64,000 bases of DNA from Shimia sp. SK013 (GCF_001292625.1 NZ_LAJH01000009.1:310001-374000), one strand, 5' to 3'. Shown: positions 1-9,380, counted from the stretch's first letter. Notes: generated by a model not told the origin, from the sequence alone. Translations and numbers: made by a program.

Positions 1-519
1 CTGACCCGCAACGAAGCCATTTTGGAGCTGACTGGAGATGATGCCGTGGCACATGTGGCCGGCGCCTGTCTGGGTGATGGTGATTTCCACCACGACGATA
101 CGGTGTTTGTGACCCATGACGCGGTGAACTGTGAAAGCCGTCAGGTATATAAAAAAGTGCTGCGCAATGGCGCGACCGGTGTGTTTCAAGGCAAAATCCT
201 TGTGCAACCCGGCGCTCAGAAAACCGATGGCTATCAGATAAGCCAATCGCTTTTGCTTGATGAAGACAGCCAGTTTCTCGCCAAGCCTGAGCTTGAGATC
301 TACGCCGATGACGTGGCGTGTTCGCACGGCTCTACCTCGGGTGCGATCGATGAGGATGCGTTGTTTTATTTGCGCGCGCGCGGTGTTCCAAAAGACATCG
401 CCACGGATCTGATGGTTCTGTCGTTTGTCGCCGAGGCCGTTGACGAAATCGAAAATGAAGACTTGCGTGACGAAATCCTTGCACGGCTTGAAGGCTGGCT
501 GGAACGGCGGCGCGACTGA
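1..519 (+). CDS. sufD: SufD, Fe-S scaffold subunit (5' end outside window)
   Basis: The frame is open from base 1 to the TGA at 517-519, so about 172 C-terminal residues are visible and the start lies upstream of the window. SufD is known to work with SufB and the ATPase SufC as the cytosolic scaffold on which Fe-S clusters are assembled. The visible part has the SufB/SufD beta-helix core (KKVLRNGATGVFQGKI) and the conserved CSHGSTSGAIDEDALFYL segment, whose His is a key SufD residue in E. coli. The stop overlaps the next start (TGATG), and sufS follows two genes later, which supports a suf operon. Confidence 0.93.
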   Translation: MTRNEAILELTGDDAVAHVAGACLGDGDFHHDDTVFVTHDAVNCESRQVYKKVLRNGATGVFQGKILVQPGAQKTDGYQISQSLLLDEDSQFLAKPELEIYADDVACSHGSTSGAIDEDALFYLRARGVPKDIATDLMVLSFVAEAVDEIENEDLRDEILARLEGWLERRRD

Positions 520-1001
520 TGCCGGTCGTTCGCGACATCGCAGCAACTTACCGTGGGCCACACAAAGTTGTGGCCCGCCTTTTGGCCATGGGCGAGCGTG
601 AGGACCGTGCATTTGTGATCCTTATGGCGGCTTGTGTGGTGACCTTTATAGGGCAGTGGCCGCGGCTGGCCCGCGAAGCGCATGTGACCGGCCAAGAGCT
701 TAACCCGTTGTTGGGTGGCACGCTCATGGCGTGGCTCTTTATTGCGCCGCTTTTGGCCTACGCGTTGGCTTTTGCAATTCATTTTGTTTTCCGCGCATTG
801 CGCCGCAAACAAACGCCCTATGGATCCCGTGTCGCGCTGTTCTGGGCCATGCTGGCTGCATCGCCCTTGATCTTGCTTCACGGCCTTGTGGCTGGCTTCA
901 TCGGCGAGGGGATTCAATTGTCGATTGTCGGCCTGGTCTGGCTGGTCTGTTTTCTGTGGTTTTGGATGTCCGGCATGTTGCAGGCCGGAAAAGGGATCTG
1001 A
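519..1001 (+). CDS. YIP1 family membrane protein (first of a pair)
   Basis: This 160-residue protein has about four hydrophobic segments (roughly residues 33-50, 72-95, 108-125 and 135-155) and resembles YIP1-domain membrane proteins. Its ATG overlaps the sufD stop and its TGA overlaps the next ATG, so translation is probably coupled through sufD and both YIP1 genes. No catalytic motif is seen and the function is unknown. Its place inside the suf operon is the only hint: a membrane role connected with Fe-S assembly is possible but unproven. Confidence 0.72.
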   Translation: MPVVRDIAATYRGPHKVVARLLAMGEREDRAFVILMAACVVTFIGQWPRLAREAHVTGQELNPLLGGTLMAWLFIAPLLAYALAFAIHFVFRALRRKQTPYGSRVALFWAMLAASPLILLHGLVAGFIGEGIQLSIVGLVWLVCFLWFWMSGMLQAGKGI

Positions 1002-1582
1002 TGAAAAAGCAATTGATACAACTGTTTGGCCTGACAATCCGTGATCCGGCGCAGGCGGCGCAGGTTCTGTCTAACATACGATTTGACCGTATGACGGGTT
1101 GGACCATTCTGGCGCTGGCTGTAACGCTGAACACGCTGGTCTACTTCCTGTCGATTACCCTGTTTCCCGCACCTGTCGAGATGTCTATTCCGCTTTTGAG
1201 CCAACCCTATCTGGTTTGGTTCATGCTGGGCTCCTCCACGGTCATTTTTGTTTTTGCCTTCTATTGGGTTGGCCATAGCCTTGGTGGTCGGGCGTCGTTT
1301 GACACCATTTTGCTGATGGTCGGGTGGCTGCAATACATGCGGCTTGCCGTGCAAGTTGCATCCCTTGTCCTGATGATCCTGTCGCCATCGCTTGCCCAGA
1401 TGTTTGTTATGGCTGCTGGCCTATACGGCGTTTGGATTTTGCTCAACTATCTGAAAGAAGCACATGGTTTTGAAACCTTTGGCAAAGCCATTGGCGTGAT
1501 TGTCTTGTCCGCTGTGGGCTTGACTGTCGGGCTGTCTGTTTTCCTTTCTTTGTTCACCGCAACCGTCATTGGAATGTCCTGA
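1001..1582 (+). CDS. YIP1 family membrane protein (second of a pair)
   Basis: This 193-residue protein has a short cytosolic start (MKKQLIQLFGLTIRDPAQA) followed by a YIP1-type arrangement of about five membrane segments. The open frame extends upstream into the previous gene, but the ATG at 1001 is preferred because it overlaps the preceding stop as ATGA and begins with the amphipathic segment typical of the family. It is probably a diverged paralogue or partner of the preceding protein. SufS starts one base after its stop. No enzymatic function can be assigned. Confidence 0.77.
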   Translation: MKKQLIQLFGLTIRDPAQAAQVLSNIRFDRMTGWTILALAVTLNTLVYFLSITLFPAPVEMSIPLLSQPYLVWFMLGSSTVIFVFAFYWVGHSLGGRASFDTILLMVGWLQYMRLAVQVASLVLMILSPSLAQMFVMAAGLYGVWILLNYLKEAHGFETFGKAIGVIVLSAVGLTVGLSVFLSLFTATVIGMS

Positions 1583-1583
1583 G

Positions 1584-2804
1584 ATGTATGATGTTCACAA
1601 AATTCGCGCTGATTTTCCGATCCTGTCCAGGGAGGTGAATAACAAGCCGCTGGTCTATCTCGACAACGGTGCATCTGCGCAAAAGCCGCAGGTGGTGATT
1701 GACGCGATCACGCAGGCGTATTCGATGGAATATGCTAATGTTCACAGGGGTTTGCACTACCTTTCTAATCTGGCGACAGACAAGTATGAGGCTGTGCGTG
1801 GCACCATTGCAAAGTTCCTGAACGCCGCCAGCGAATACGAAATTGTGCTGAATTCGGGCACGACAGAGGGCATCAATATGGTGGCCTACGGTTGGGCCAT
1901 GCCACGTATGCAAGCAGGCGACGAGATCGTGCTGTCCGTGATGGAGCATCACGCCAATATCGTACCTTGGCATTTTCTGCGCGAACGTCAGGGCGTGGTG
2001 ATCAAATGGGTGGATGTCGACAGCACCGGCGCGCTTGATCCGCAAGCCGTGATCGATGCGATTGGTCCAAAAACCAAGTTGGTGGCCGTAACGCAGTGTT
2101 CCAACGTTTTGGGCACGATGGTCGACGTTAAGGCAATCACAGCTGGTGCGCATGCCGTGGGAGTGCCGGTTCTCGTGGATGGCTCGCAAGGGTCGGTTCA
2201 CGCGCCTGTCGATGTGCAAGACATTGATTGTGATTTCTACGCCATCACGGGCCACAAACTGTACGGTCCATCAGGATCCGGCGCGATCTTCTGCAAAGCC
2301 GAGCGTATGGCGGAGATGCGTCCGTTTATCGGCGGGGGGGATATGATCAAGGAGGTCTCTAAGGAGGCTGTGATCTATAACGATCCGCCGATGATGTTTG
2401 AGGCAGGAACGCCGGGGATTGTACAGACAATCGGGTTTGGTGTGGCGCTGCAGTACTTGATGGACCTGGGGATGGACAACGTCGCCAGACATGAGGCGGG
2501 CTTGCGCGACTATGCGGCCCAAAAATTTGCCGGGCTGAATTGGATGCAGGTGCAAGGCACCACATCTGACAAAGCCGCGATCTTTAGCTTTACGCTCGAC
2601 GGGGCAGGGCATGCGCATGACATCTCGACCATTCTGGACAAGAAGGGCGTCGCTGTGCGCGCGGGCCACCACTGCGCCGGCCCCTTGATGGAGCATCTTG
2701 GCGTCAGCGCCACCTGCCGGGCCAGCTTTGGCCTGTACAACACCGAACAGGAAGTTGACGTTCTGATCGACGCGCTTCATCTGGCGCACGAGTTGTTTGC
2801 CTGA
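1584..2804 (+). CDS. sufS: SufS, cysteine desulfurase (group II)
   Basis: The 406-residue product is a PLP enzyme that takes sulfur from L-cysteine and passes it on for Fe-S assembly. The PLP lysine is K225 in [11 protein letters not shown], and the persulfide cysteine is C364 in [11 protein letters not shown], at nearly the same positions as in E. coli SufS. The start at 1584 is chosen because the protein then begins [16 protein letters not shown] as in homologues; an in-frame upstream start would overlap the YIP1 gene. No SufE or SufU is seen in the window. A hairpin follows the stop. Confidence 0.96.
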   Translation: MYDVHKIRADFPILSREVNNKPLVYLDNGASAQKPQVVIDAITQAYSMEYANVHRGLHYLSNLATDKYEAVRGTIAKFLNAASEYEIVLNSGTTEGINMVAYGWAMPRMQAGDEIVLSVMEHHANIVPWHFLRERQGVVIKWVDVDSTGALDPQAVIDAIGPKTKLVAVTQCSNVLGTMVDVKAITAGAHAVGVPVLVDGSQGSVHAPVDVQDIDCDFYAITGHKLYGPSGSGAIFCKAERMAEMRPFIGGGDMIKEVSKEAVIYNDPPMMFEAGTPGIVQTIGFGVALQYLMDLGMDNVARHEAGLRDYAAQKFAGLNWMQVQGTTSDKAAIFSFTLDGAGHAHDISTILDKKGVAVRAGHHCAGPLMEHLGVSATCRASFGLYNTEQEVDVLIDALHLAHELFA

Positions 2805-2811
2805 ACCAATC

Positions 2812-2839
2812 TTGGCCGCGATTTTGCGATTGCGGCCAA
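2812..2839 (+). terminator. Stem-loop after sufS
   Basis: A perfect 8-bp stem, TTGGCCGC (2812-2819) and GCGGCCAA (2832-2839), lies eight bases after the sufS stop. It has no T-tract, so it is either a weak or factor-assisted terminator or a 3'-end-protecting hairpin. The proposed tRNA-Arg -35 element overlaps its 3' arm. Confidence 0.45.
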
Positions 2840-2858
2840 AGGCTCCTGTGGATATAGA
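2830..2858 (+). promoter_or_regulatory. Candidate sigma70-type promoter of tRNA-Arg
   Basis: TTGCGG (2830-2835) and TATAGA (2853-2858) are 17 bp apart, and the -10 box ends nine bases before the tRNA 5' end. Spacing and position fit a tRNA promoter. The assignment is by eye only. Confidence 0.45.
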
Positions 2859-2867
2859 GCCAATGAC

Positions 2868-2944
2868 GCACCCATAGCTCAGCTGGATAGAGTGTCGCCC
2901 TCCGAAGGCGAAGGTCGAAGGTTCGAATCCTTCTGGGTGCGCCA
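2868..2944 (+). tRNA. tRNA-Arg, anticodon CCG
   Basis: This folds as a 77-nt cloverleaf. The acceptor stem is GCACCCA with TGGGTGC, followed by discriminator G and an encoded CCA. The anticodon stem TCGCC/GGCGA holds the loop CTCCGAA, giving anticodon CCG (reads CGG). The T arm is GAAGG-TTCGAAT-CCTTC. The D stem has one G-U wobble at its base. Confidence 0.95.
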
Positions 2945-3001
2945 TTTTCCTTTGACTTGAACCGTTTGGCAGGCATTTTGGTCTTTACCAAAAGGATAGA
3001 C

Positions 3002-4306
3002 ATGTCGAGGTCTTTGCAAAAACTCATTACGGCCGAACTCGGAGCGAGGGACAAGCGTGACTTTGTTCAACTGTGCTTGTCCGCTGGATTGCGCATGCCA
3101 TCGACCTGGCAGTTCGGCCAGATTGAGCATGCATTGAGAGCACCGAATGTCCCGGATGTTTTGGAACAATTTGATGCCTGTGCCTTTGGCAGAGCGGTAC
3201 AGGGCTTGGATCAGGTGGCCGCAAGCGGTGACACATTGTTCGTGGCGCCGCGAAATAGCTTACCCAATTGGCGCGATCGGTTTGGCGACACGCAATCTTT
3301 TGCGGCGTTGGAAGAGTTGCCATCGATCCTAAGGGGGCGGCAGGCCGTAGAGCCTCAAAACGTGGTAGGTGACCGGGTGAGTTTTATCATTCCCGTCGTT
3401 CATCCAAGCGGGGGAAATATTAAAGACTACAACGCGGTAGAGTGGTTGCTTAAGCAAACCATTCGCTCCTGCCTGTCGCAATCTCACGACGACATTTCGG
3501 TCATTGTGATGTGCCACAAAATCCCAGCGTGGGGCGATGCGATGGGATCGAAGGTGACTTTTGTTCTGCTGGGCGATGGTCCGGAGTGGACCGAAAACGT
3601 TTTGGATGTACGCGAGGACAAGGGCAAGAAACACCTGTTAGGCGCGCACCTGGCGCTCACCAATCATCGGGCGCGGGCGGTGATGTTCTTGGACGGCGAC
3701 GATTTGGTGCGTCGTGATTTTGCGCAGCAGGCTTTGTCGGCGATGGGACAATCCGACGAAGGATTGGTTGTGACCCGCGGCTTTCATGCTGCGCTTCAAA
3801 CCAATGGCGCAGGATTCTCTCTGACTGCTGCATTGCGCATCGACGAGTTCCACCACACCTGTGGCAGTTGCCGCATCTTTCTTGCCGAAATGCTTGCCGA
3901 CAGGATAAATCGATGGTGGCCAGATTTTCTTTCACTGCCGCTGTTTGACGATACGGCGACGCTTTACACCCCTGACTTTGCGCGATTTTTGGACAAGGCG
4001 AAAAACAGCGCTGAAAACGAATTTGGCCTGTTGCGCGTCTTGGGTCGGCACGCTGCGCAGTCGATGGTTGCGGAGTTGACCCCGTGGCGGTCTCCGCTGG
4101 TGGCCAAAGGATGCGGGCACGGCAATCACGATGGCCCGCGCAAGGGCGATGTACACTGGAAACGCTGTGTCGGTGCGGCCGATCTGGCGGAATTTGCCGA
4201 TGATTTCGCACTTGATCCGGCAGAGTTAGCGATGGAAGCAGACAGCAAAATGACCTTGTACGCGCGCGCCATTGCGCCGTTCAATTTGATAAAGCGCCTG
4301 ATCTGA
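3002..4306 (+). CDS. Glycosyltransferase family 2-like protein
   Basis: The 434-residue protein has an N-terminal part with no recognised domain and a GT-A-like core from about residue 115 (VSFIIPVVHPSGG) with an aspartate-rich motif FLDGDDLVRRDF resembling the metal/nucleotide-sugar DxD motif. It has no signal peptide or membrane segment, so it is probably a cytosolic enzyme. The start at 3002 is preferred over an upstream in-frame codon because AAAGGA lies just before it. Downstream is an ABC-type membrane domain gene. Acceptor and sugar donor cannot be inferred. Confidence 0.68.
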   Translation: MSRSLQKLITAELGARDKRDFVQLCLSAGLRMPSTWQFGQIEHALRAPNVPDVLEQFDACAFGRAVQGLDQVAASGDTLFVAPRNSLPNWRDRFGDTQSFAALEELPSILRGRQAVEPQNVVGDRVSFIIPVVHPSGGNIKDYNAVEWLLKQTIRSCLSQSHDDISVIVMCHKIPAWGDAMGSKVTFVLLGDGPEWTENVLDVREDKGKKHLLGAHLALTNHRARAVMFLDGDDLVRRDFAQQALSAMGQSDEGLVVTRGFHAALQTNGAGFSLTAALRIDEFHHTCGSCRIFLAEMLADRINRWWPDFLSLPLFDDTATLYTPDFARFLDKAKNSAENEFGLLRVLGRHAAQSMVAELTPWRSPLVAKGCGHGNHDGPRKGDVHWKRCVGAADLAEFADDFALDPAELAMEADSKMTLYARAIAPFNLIKRLI

Positions 4307-4381
4307 TTGGACACGCCGACCGTGGCTGGCTTTTCCGCCAAAGCGTGAAATAGTGAACTCACAAGAAAAGGATGGCGATCT

Positions 4382-5335
4382 ATGTGGGACCTTTATGCGC
4401 GAATTTGGCGCAACACCGGACGGGCACAGCTGACACTTGTGGTGCTTTCGCTGATCGTGGCCGCACTGGCCGCCGCACCGTTGCAGTTCCAGAAAGACAT
4501 TATCAACAGTCTTGGGCCGGATTTGGAAATCGCTCAGCTGCTCTGGCTCTGTGGTGGCTATTTGGCGGTGATCATTGTCACCAACATCTTCAAATTTGCG
4601 CTCAACTACAAAAGTTCCGTTCTCGGCGAAGACATCATTCGTCGCATCCGAGCCAGTATCTATGGCGCCCACCATAACCCTGACACCAAACGAAAACCAA
4701 ACACCGGCACATTGGCCACGATCATCGCGGCCGAGGCCGAGGAAGTGGGGCGCTTTGTGGGACAGGCCGTGGCGAACCCGCTTTTGCAGGTCGGCACATT
4801 GGTATCTGTGGTCAGTTATGTCGCCGCAACGCAGCCCTATCTTGGTGGTTTTCTGGTCTTAATCATCCTGCCGCAGGCCGCGATTGTTTTGGTCCTGCAG
4901 GAGCGGGTGAACCGGCGCGTAAAAGAGCGCACCATTGTGTTGCGACAGGCGTCTTCCGACATTTCCGAAGAAGAGGTGCAAAACATTCATCACGTGCAGG
5001 AAAAGATCCTGCAGGATTTTGACCAAATCTTCCTCACTCGGCGGGGTATTTTCAAACTCAAACTGTCGATGAAGATGGCCATGAACGTCATCAGCGGCAT
5101 CGGCCTTGTGGGCATCTTATTGATCGGCGGCTTGTTGATGCGCGAAGGCCTGTCCGACGTCGGCACAGTGGTTGCGGCAATTTCAGCGTTGGAGCGGATC
5201 AACGGGCCTTGGCGGCTGTTGTTGAACTTTTACAAGGAGTTGAGTGCAGCGCGGGTGAAATTCGAGTTGATACTCAAGTCAAGCGATGCCTTTGATCAGC
5301 CAAAACCAGTGACAGTAACAAAAAAGGCGTCCTAA
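4382..5335 (+). CDS. ABC transporter transmembrane-domain protein without an ATPase domain
   Basis: The 317-residue protein matches the membrane half of ABC exporters: hydrophobic segments near residues 15-32, 52-75, 130-150, 155-172 and 240-260, with long helical intracellular loops. It stops where the linker to the nucleotide-binding domain would begin (KELSAARVKFELILKSS), and no Walker A, signature or Walker B motif follows in any frame. AAGGA at 4368-4372 supports the start. It may pair with an ATPase encoded elsewhere, or be a stand-alone derivative. Its stop codon lies in the loop of a terminator-like hairpin. Confidence 0.7.
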   Translation: MWDLYARIWRNTGRAQLTLVVLSLIVAALAAAPLQFQKDIINSLGPDLEIAQLLWLCGGYLAVIIVTNIFKFALNYKSSVLGEDIIRRIRASIYGAHHNPDTKRKPNTGTLATIIAAEAEEVGRFVGQAVANPLLQVGTLVSVVSYVAATQPYLGGFLVLIILPQAAIVLVLQERVNRRVKERTIVLRQASSDISEEEVQNIHHVQEKILQDFDQIFLTRRGIFKLKLSMKMAMNVISGIGLVGILLIGGLLMREGLSDVGTVVAAISALERINGPWRLLLNFYKELSAARVKFELILKSSDAFDQPKPVTVTKKAS

Positions 5336-5345
5336 AAGGACGCCT
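5325..5345 (-). terminator. Rho-independent terminator of the DUF882 gene
   Basis: AGGCGTCC (5325-5332) and GGACGCCT (5338-5345) form the stem. On the plus strand it is preceded by an A-run, which becomes a U-run for minus-strand transcripts, so it serves the DUF882 gene best. The TAA of the convergent ABC-type gene is part of the loop. Confidence 0.8.
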
Positions 5346-5370
5346 CTCAAATTGGACAGGGTAGGGTGCC

Positions 5371-5940
5371 TTACCGGCCCCAATTGCGAATAGGCCCACA
5401 ATCCATGTGCACAAAATTTGATCCGGAATAACGTCCGACACCACCAGCGCGACATGCTGAGGCGGCTTTGGCCATCTGGTTCACCGAACGCGATGAGAGG
5501 CGGAGGTCAGCCGCCTTACCGGTCATATGCAACGAATTCTTGGCAACACCGCGCGACCGCGACCGCAGCATGGCGTTGGTCGCCGGGCTTCGGTAACCGG
5601 ACAGCAACATGTAAGGTTCGCTAACATCCATAAGGTTATGGGACGCCGCCATAATGTCGATGGTGCGTGTGTCGATCGAAATCACATCATTGGACCGCCA
5701 GTCACGCATGAATGCGTTGATCTCTTTCACGGCGTCTTTGATGTATTTGCCTTCGACCCAATAAATTGTGTCCAGGCGTTCGCCCGTGCGGCCGGAGTAC
5801 ATGCGGATACGTCGGATATCGCCGCCGCCACGCAGAAAACCTGCTGCGTTGGAATATGTCGGTGCAGCTACGAGTGCGGTTGCTGCAAAGGCGCCCAATA
5901 CCGCGCGCCTAGAAATGCTCGAAGAGCTGTTATCAATCAT
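5371..5940 (-). CDS. Tat-exported DUF882 (YcbK-like, peptidase M15 type) protein
   Basis: The 189-residue product starts MIDNSSSSISRRAVLGAF, a twin-arginine signal followed by a hydrophobic stretch and an AxA-like cleavage region near residue 33. The mature part is the DUF882 fold, related to zinc D-Ala-D-Ala peptidases: SLHMTGKAADLRL and NFVHMDCGPIRNWG carry the conserved His and Asp ligands. Related enzymes cut peptidoglycan cross-links. The open frame extends further upstream, but the Tat signal fixes the start at 5940. It diverges from an L,D-transpeptidase gene, which suggests a shared cell-wall role. Confidence 0.87.
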   Translation of the reverse strand: MIDNSSSSISRRAVLGAFAATALVAAPTYSNAAGFLRGGGDIRRIRMYSGRTGERLDTIYWVEGKYIKDAVKEINAFMRDWRSNDVISIDTRTIDIMAASHNLMDVSEPYMLLSGYRSPATNAMLRSRSRGVAKNSLHMTGKAADLRLSSRSVNQMAKAASACRAGGVGRYSGSNFVHMDCGPIRNWGR

Positions 5941-6325
5941 AGTTTCAGCGCCTGTCCCGTCGCTTGCCTGTTGCTGCGATGTTACGCAGCTCGTGAACCA
6001 TCCCCACAGATGTCGGAAATTTATGACACACATGGATTCATGCTCCAAGAACTGTTTTCCACTTGATTTGCATACTGACCGAATTAGGCGAAAAATTGCT
6101 TAACAGGTGGCAATACGCTCATATAGGGGCCTCTGGCGCACAAACTGTTCGCTAAATGTTCTATAAAATTGACGACATGCAGCGCTTTTGACGGGTTTCC
6201 GGGCCACACTTTTCAGGGGGTTTGTGGTTTGAAGAAGTTGTGATTAGACAGCAAGTACGCAGTTAATGATGGTAGACCAAACAAACCGCCAAGCTGCGGA
6301 CATAAAACAGTTCGAGGGTCAAAAT
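5941..6325. other. Divergent intergenic region between two cell-wall genes
   Basis: These 385 bases separate the DUF882 start from the preferred L,D-transpeptidase start and must hold both promoters. A TATAAA box lies near 6164 without a convincing -35, and GAGGG at 6314-6318 is the ribosome site of the plus gene. No convincing extra gene or operator dyad is seen. Confidence 0.5.
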
Positions 6326-7933
6326 ATGTTGTTAGGGTTCCAACGCCACGTTGTGTCCAAAATCGGTGCAGCGCTTCTTGCGGGGACAGTTTTGACAGCC
6401 AGTCCGGCCGTCGCGTTTCCAGTATTCAAACAGGCCGTCGCGGAGGCTGCTGCGCACAATTCGAGTGTCGCCGCCTATTATAGGTCGGTCCAGTATGACG
6501 CCGTTTGGACCGCAGAGACCGAGATTTCCCGCGAGCGACGCAAAGCTTTGATCCGCGCTTTGGCCAATTCTGATGAGCATGGGTTGCCTGCTGCGCGTTA
6601 CGATGTGGACGCATTGGTAGGCCAAATGGCGGCGGCACGGTCGCGCCGGGATTTGGGCCTTGTCGAAGTGGCGATGACGCAGATCTATCTTAAGTACGCG
6701 CGTGATTTGACGTCCGGCATGTTGGTGCCCTCAAAAATCGACGACGGCTTGGTGCGCAAAATTGCCTATCGCGACAAACAAGAGCTGATGGACTCGTTTG
6801 TGGCGTCCCAGGATCCAAACGGCTTTATGCAAGGATTGGCGCCTCAGACCCCTGAATACCTGCGGCTTAAGAAAGAACGCCTGCGCCTTGAGGGGCTGAT
6901 TGCCTCGGGAGGTTGGGGTGCACAGGTTCCCAGCGGAAAATACGAACCCGGCGACTCAGGTGCATCTGTGACGATGCTGCGCGACCGGCTGATTGCATTG
7001 GGCTTTATGCAACGCTCGTCTTCCGCCAGTTATGATCGCACGATGGAAAAGGCTGTTCAGGCTTTTCAAATTGCCCACGGACTTGAGGCCGACGGCGTTT
7101 CCGGCAAAGGAACAATCGAAGAAATCAACCGCAGCCCCGAGCACAGGCTAAAGTCGGTTATGGTCGCAATGGAGCGGGAACGCTGGTTGGACAGGTCGAT
7201 TGAGGGACGTGAAATCCTCGTTAATCTGGCCGACTTTACCGCCAAAATTTTTGACGACGGCAAACTGACGTTCCGCACTCGATCGGTTGTTGGGAAAAAC
7301 CAATCAGACCGCCGCAGCCCGGAATTTTCGGATACGATGGAGCATATGGTCATCAATCCAACGTGGAATGTGCCGCGTTCGATCGCTACCAAGGAATACC
7401 TGCCGATGCTGCAGAACAACCCAAATGCGGTTGGGTATTTGCGTCTGGTGAACGCGCGTGGACAGACCGTTGATCGCAGTGAGGTGGACTTTAGCCAATT
7501 CTCCACGCGCAACTTCCCGTTTGACATGAAACAGGCACCGGGCAACCGCAATGCGTTGGGGCTGGTGAAGTTTATGTTCCCCAACAAACACAACATCTAT
7601 TTGCACGACACCCCACAAAAGGCACTGTTTGCCCGTGAAACACGCGCTTACAGCCACGGGTGTATTCGCCTGCAACAGCCCTTTGATTTCGCCTATGCCC
7701 TGCTTGCAAAGCAGGAAGAGAACCCAAAGGAATTCTTTCATTCACGTTTGAAAACTGGACGTGAAACCAGAGTTGATCTTGAGGTCAACATTCCCGTTCA
7801 CATCATTTACCGCACGGCCTACACCGAGGCCAAAGGGCCGGTGCAATACCGCCGTGATGTTTACGGTCGGGATGCCAAAATCTGGAAAGCGCTGGCCAAT
7901 GAAGGGGTGGCATTGCCGGGTCAACAGGGATAA
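6326..7933 (+). CDS. L,D-transpeptidase, YcbB/LdtD-like
   Basis: This exported enzyme of 535 residues would form 3-3 cross-links in peptidoglycan. A Sec signal covers about residues 1-30 ([20 protein letters not shown] then a cleavage region SPAVAFP). A scaffold region follows, then a peptidoglycan-binding domain (about 205-268, with [10 protein letters not shown] and [11 protein letters not shown]), then the YkuD catalytic domain with YSHGCIRL, where C446 is the nucleophile. The start at 6326 has GAGGG seven bases upstream and begins directly with the signal; an ATG at 6266 would add 20 residues with no good ribosome site. Confidence 0.93.
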   Translation: MLLGFQRHVVSKIGAALLAGTVLTASPAVAFPVFKQAVAEAAAHNSSVAAYYRSVQYDAVWTAETEISRERRKALIRALANSDEHGLPAARYDVDALVGQMAAARSRRDLGLVEVAMTQIYLKYARDLTSGMLVPSKIDDGLVRKIAYRDKQELMDSFVASQDPNGFMQGLAPQTPEYLRLKKERLRLEGLIASGGWGAQVPSGKYEPGDSGASVTMLRDRLIALGFMQRSSSASYDRTMEKAVQAFQIAHGLEADGVSGKGTIEEINRSPEHRLKSVMVAMERERWLDRSIEGREILVNLADFTAKIFDDGKLTFRTRSVVGKNQSDRRSPEFSDTMEHMVINPTWNVPRSIATKEYLPMLQNNPNAVGYLRLVNARGQTVDRSEVDFSQFSTRNFPFDMKQAPGNRNALGLVKFMFPNKHNIYLHDTPQKALFARETRAYSHGCIRLQQPFDFAYALLAKQEENPKEFFHSRLKTGRETRVDLEVNIPVHIIYRTAYTEAKGPVQYRRDVYGRDAKIWKALANEGVALPGQQG

Positions 7934-7938
7934 ATAGC

Positions 7939-7958
7939 CCCCGGAGTGCATCCCGGGG
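7939..7958 (+). promoter_or_regulatory. Stem-loop overlapping the lpxD ribosome-binding site
   Basis: CCCCGG (7939-7944) pairs with CCGGGG (7953-7958) around an 8-base loop. The 3' arm contains most of the GGGGAG Shine-Dalgarno sequence (7955-7960) of lpxD, whose ATG is at 7966, so folding could limit lpxD translation. It has no T-tract and is not a normal terminator. Confidence 0.5.
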
Positions 7959-7965
7959 AGAACCC

Positions 7966-9057
7966 ATGACATACACCGTACATGAGATTGCAAAAGCCTT
8001 GGACTGCGAGGCTTTCGGTAACATCGACATCGTAGTTGAACGTGTTGCGGAACCAGCAAGCGCCAGTTCCACCGATTTGGCCTTGCTGACCAATCCAAAA
8101 TTTGCGGACGGCCTTTCGCAGGGCCAGGCAAGGGTCGCGATGCTCTGGCCCGGCGCTGACTGGCAAGCCATGGGGCTGGAGGCGGCGATCATCCCAACAC
8201 GTGGGCGATACGCCATGTCCGGTCTTTCCGAAATGATGGACCTTGGACAGCATTATGCGCCGGGCATCCATCCAACGGCACAGATTGATACAACCGCCGA
8301 GATCGGCGCCGATGTGCAAATCGGCCAATTTGTGGTGATCGGCCCGCGGGCCCGCATCGGTTCAAACTGTGTGATCGGACCGTTTTGCCATATTGGTGCG
8401 GACTGCGATTTGGGCGATGACGCGTTTTTGCGCGACCATGTTTCGATTGGCGCGCGGGTTTCTATCGGCGCACGTTTTCGTGCCCAACCCGGCGCGCGGG
8501 TCGGTGCCGATGGCATGTCATTCGTGACACCTGAGGAATCCGGGGTGGAAAAAGCCCGCGAAAGCCTCGGGGATCAAGGTGAAGTGCACAGCCAGACCTG
8601 GGCGCGCATTCATTCGTTGGGCGCCGTCACGATCGGGGATGACGTGGAAATTGGCGCAAACACCTGTATCGATTATGGCACCATACGTGACACGCGTATC
8701 GGCAACGGCACCAAGATCGACAATCTCGTGCACATTGCGCACAACGTAACGGTTGGCCACGATTGTCTTTTTGCCGCTCAGTCAGGCATCGCCGGATCAA
8801 CGGTGATTGGCAACAACGTGGTTTTCGGCGGCCAAGTTGGCGTGACCGACAATACCACTATCGGTGACAACGTTATTGCCGGAGGCGGCACCAAGATCCT
8901 GACCAAAGTCGCAGCGGGACAGGTGATGTTGGGTTACCCTGCCGTCAAGATGGACACCAATCTGGAAATGTACAAAAGCCTACGCAGATTGCCACGATTT
9001 ATGAAACAGATGGCGGAGCTTCAAAAATCTGTTTCCAAACGTGGGTCCAATGACTAA
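7966..9057 (+). CDS. lpxD: LpxD, UDP-3-O-(3-hydroxyacyl)glucosamine N-acyltransferase
   Basis: The 363-residue protein carries out the third step of lipid A synthesis, moving a 3-hydroxyacyl chain from ACP to UDP-3-O-acylglucosamine. It has the N-terminal uridine-binding domain, then a left-handed beta-helix of hexapeptide repeats from about residue 100 to 325, with the catalytic-type [14 protein letters not shown] segment. The C-terminal helix ends the protein. It is not beside lpxA, fabZ or lpxB here; instead an ACP and a ketoacyl synthase gene follow, hinting that the three act together in lipid A acylation. Confidence 0.95.
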   Translation: MTYTVHEIAKALDCEAFGNIDIVVERVAEPASASSTDLALLTNPKFADGLSQGQARVAMLWPGADWQAMGLEAAIIPTRGRYAMSGLSEMMDLGQHYAPGIHPTAQIDTTAEIGADVQIGQFVVIGPRARIGSNCVIGPFCHIGADCDLGDDAFLRDHVSIGARVSIGARFRAQPGARVGADGMSFVTPEESGVEKARESLGDQGEVHSQTWARIHSLGAVTIGDDVEIGANTCIDYGTIRDTRIGNGTKIDNLVHIAHNVTVGHDCLFAAQSGIAGSTVIGNNVVFGGQVGVTDNTTIGDNVIAGGGTKILTKVAAGQVMLGYPAVKMDTNLEMYKSLRRLPRFMKQMAELQKSVSKRGSND

Positions 9058-9086
9058 ATCGAGTCGAGGCTTGGAAAGGATATCAC

Positions 9087-9344
9087 ATGAGCATTCAAGA
9101 CAAGGTTATTGAAATCATTGCAGAACAGGCGGTTTTGGAACCTTCGGATGTGACCCTTGAAAGTACCCTCGAAGACCTAGGGATCGACAGTCTTGGTCTT
9201 GTAGAGAGCATTTTCGCAATTGAAGAAGCTTTTGATATATCTGTGCCGTTCAATGCCAATGAACCAAGCGCCAGCGATTTTGACATCTCATCGGTCGCGA
9301 GCATCATTTCCGGAATCCAGTCACTGGTTTCGGAGCAGGCCTAA
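9087..9344 (+). CDS. Acyl carrier protein, specialised type
   Basis: This 85-residue acidic protein is an ACP. The phosphopantetheine serine is S35 in LEDLGIDSLGLVE, and the flanking helices have the expected pattern (IFAIEEAFDISVPF). It lies 29 bases after lpxD and 36 before a ketoacyl synthase, so it is probably not the housekeeping fatty-acid ACP, which normally sits with fabF and fabD. In rhizobia a dedicated ACP (AcpXL) carries very long acyl chains for lipid A. A similar role is possible here but not shown. Confidence 0.9.
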   Translation: MSIQDKVIEIIAEQAVLEPSDVTLESTLEDLGIDSLGLVESIFAIEEAFDISVPFNANEPSASDFDISSVASIISGIQSLVSEQA

Positions 9345-9380
9345 AATCACACGCAGAACTGCGTGGGCAGGGATAACACT

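Noticed and set aside
5321-5345. Terminator overlapping the ABC-type gene stop as evidence of a truncated gene
   Set aside because: The hairpin is best oriented for the convergent gene, and stop codons in shared terminators are common between close convergent genes.
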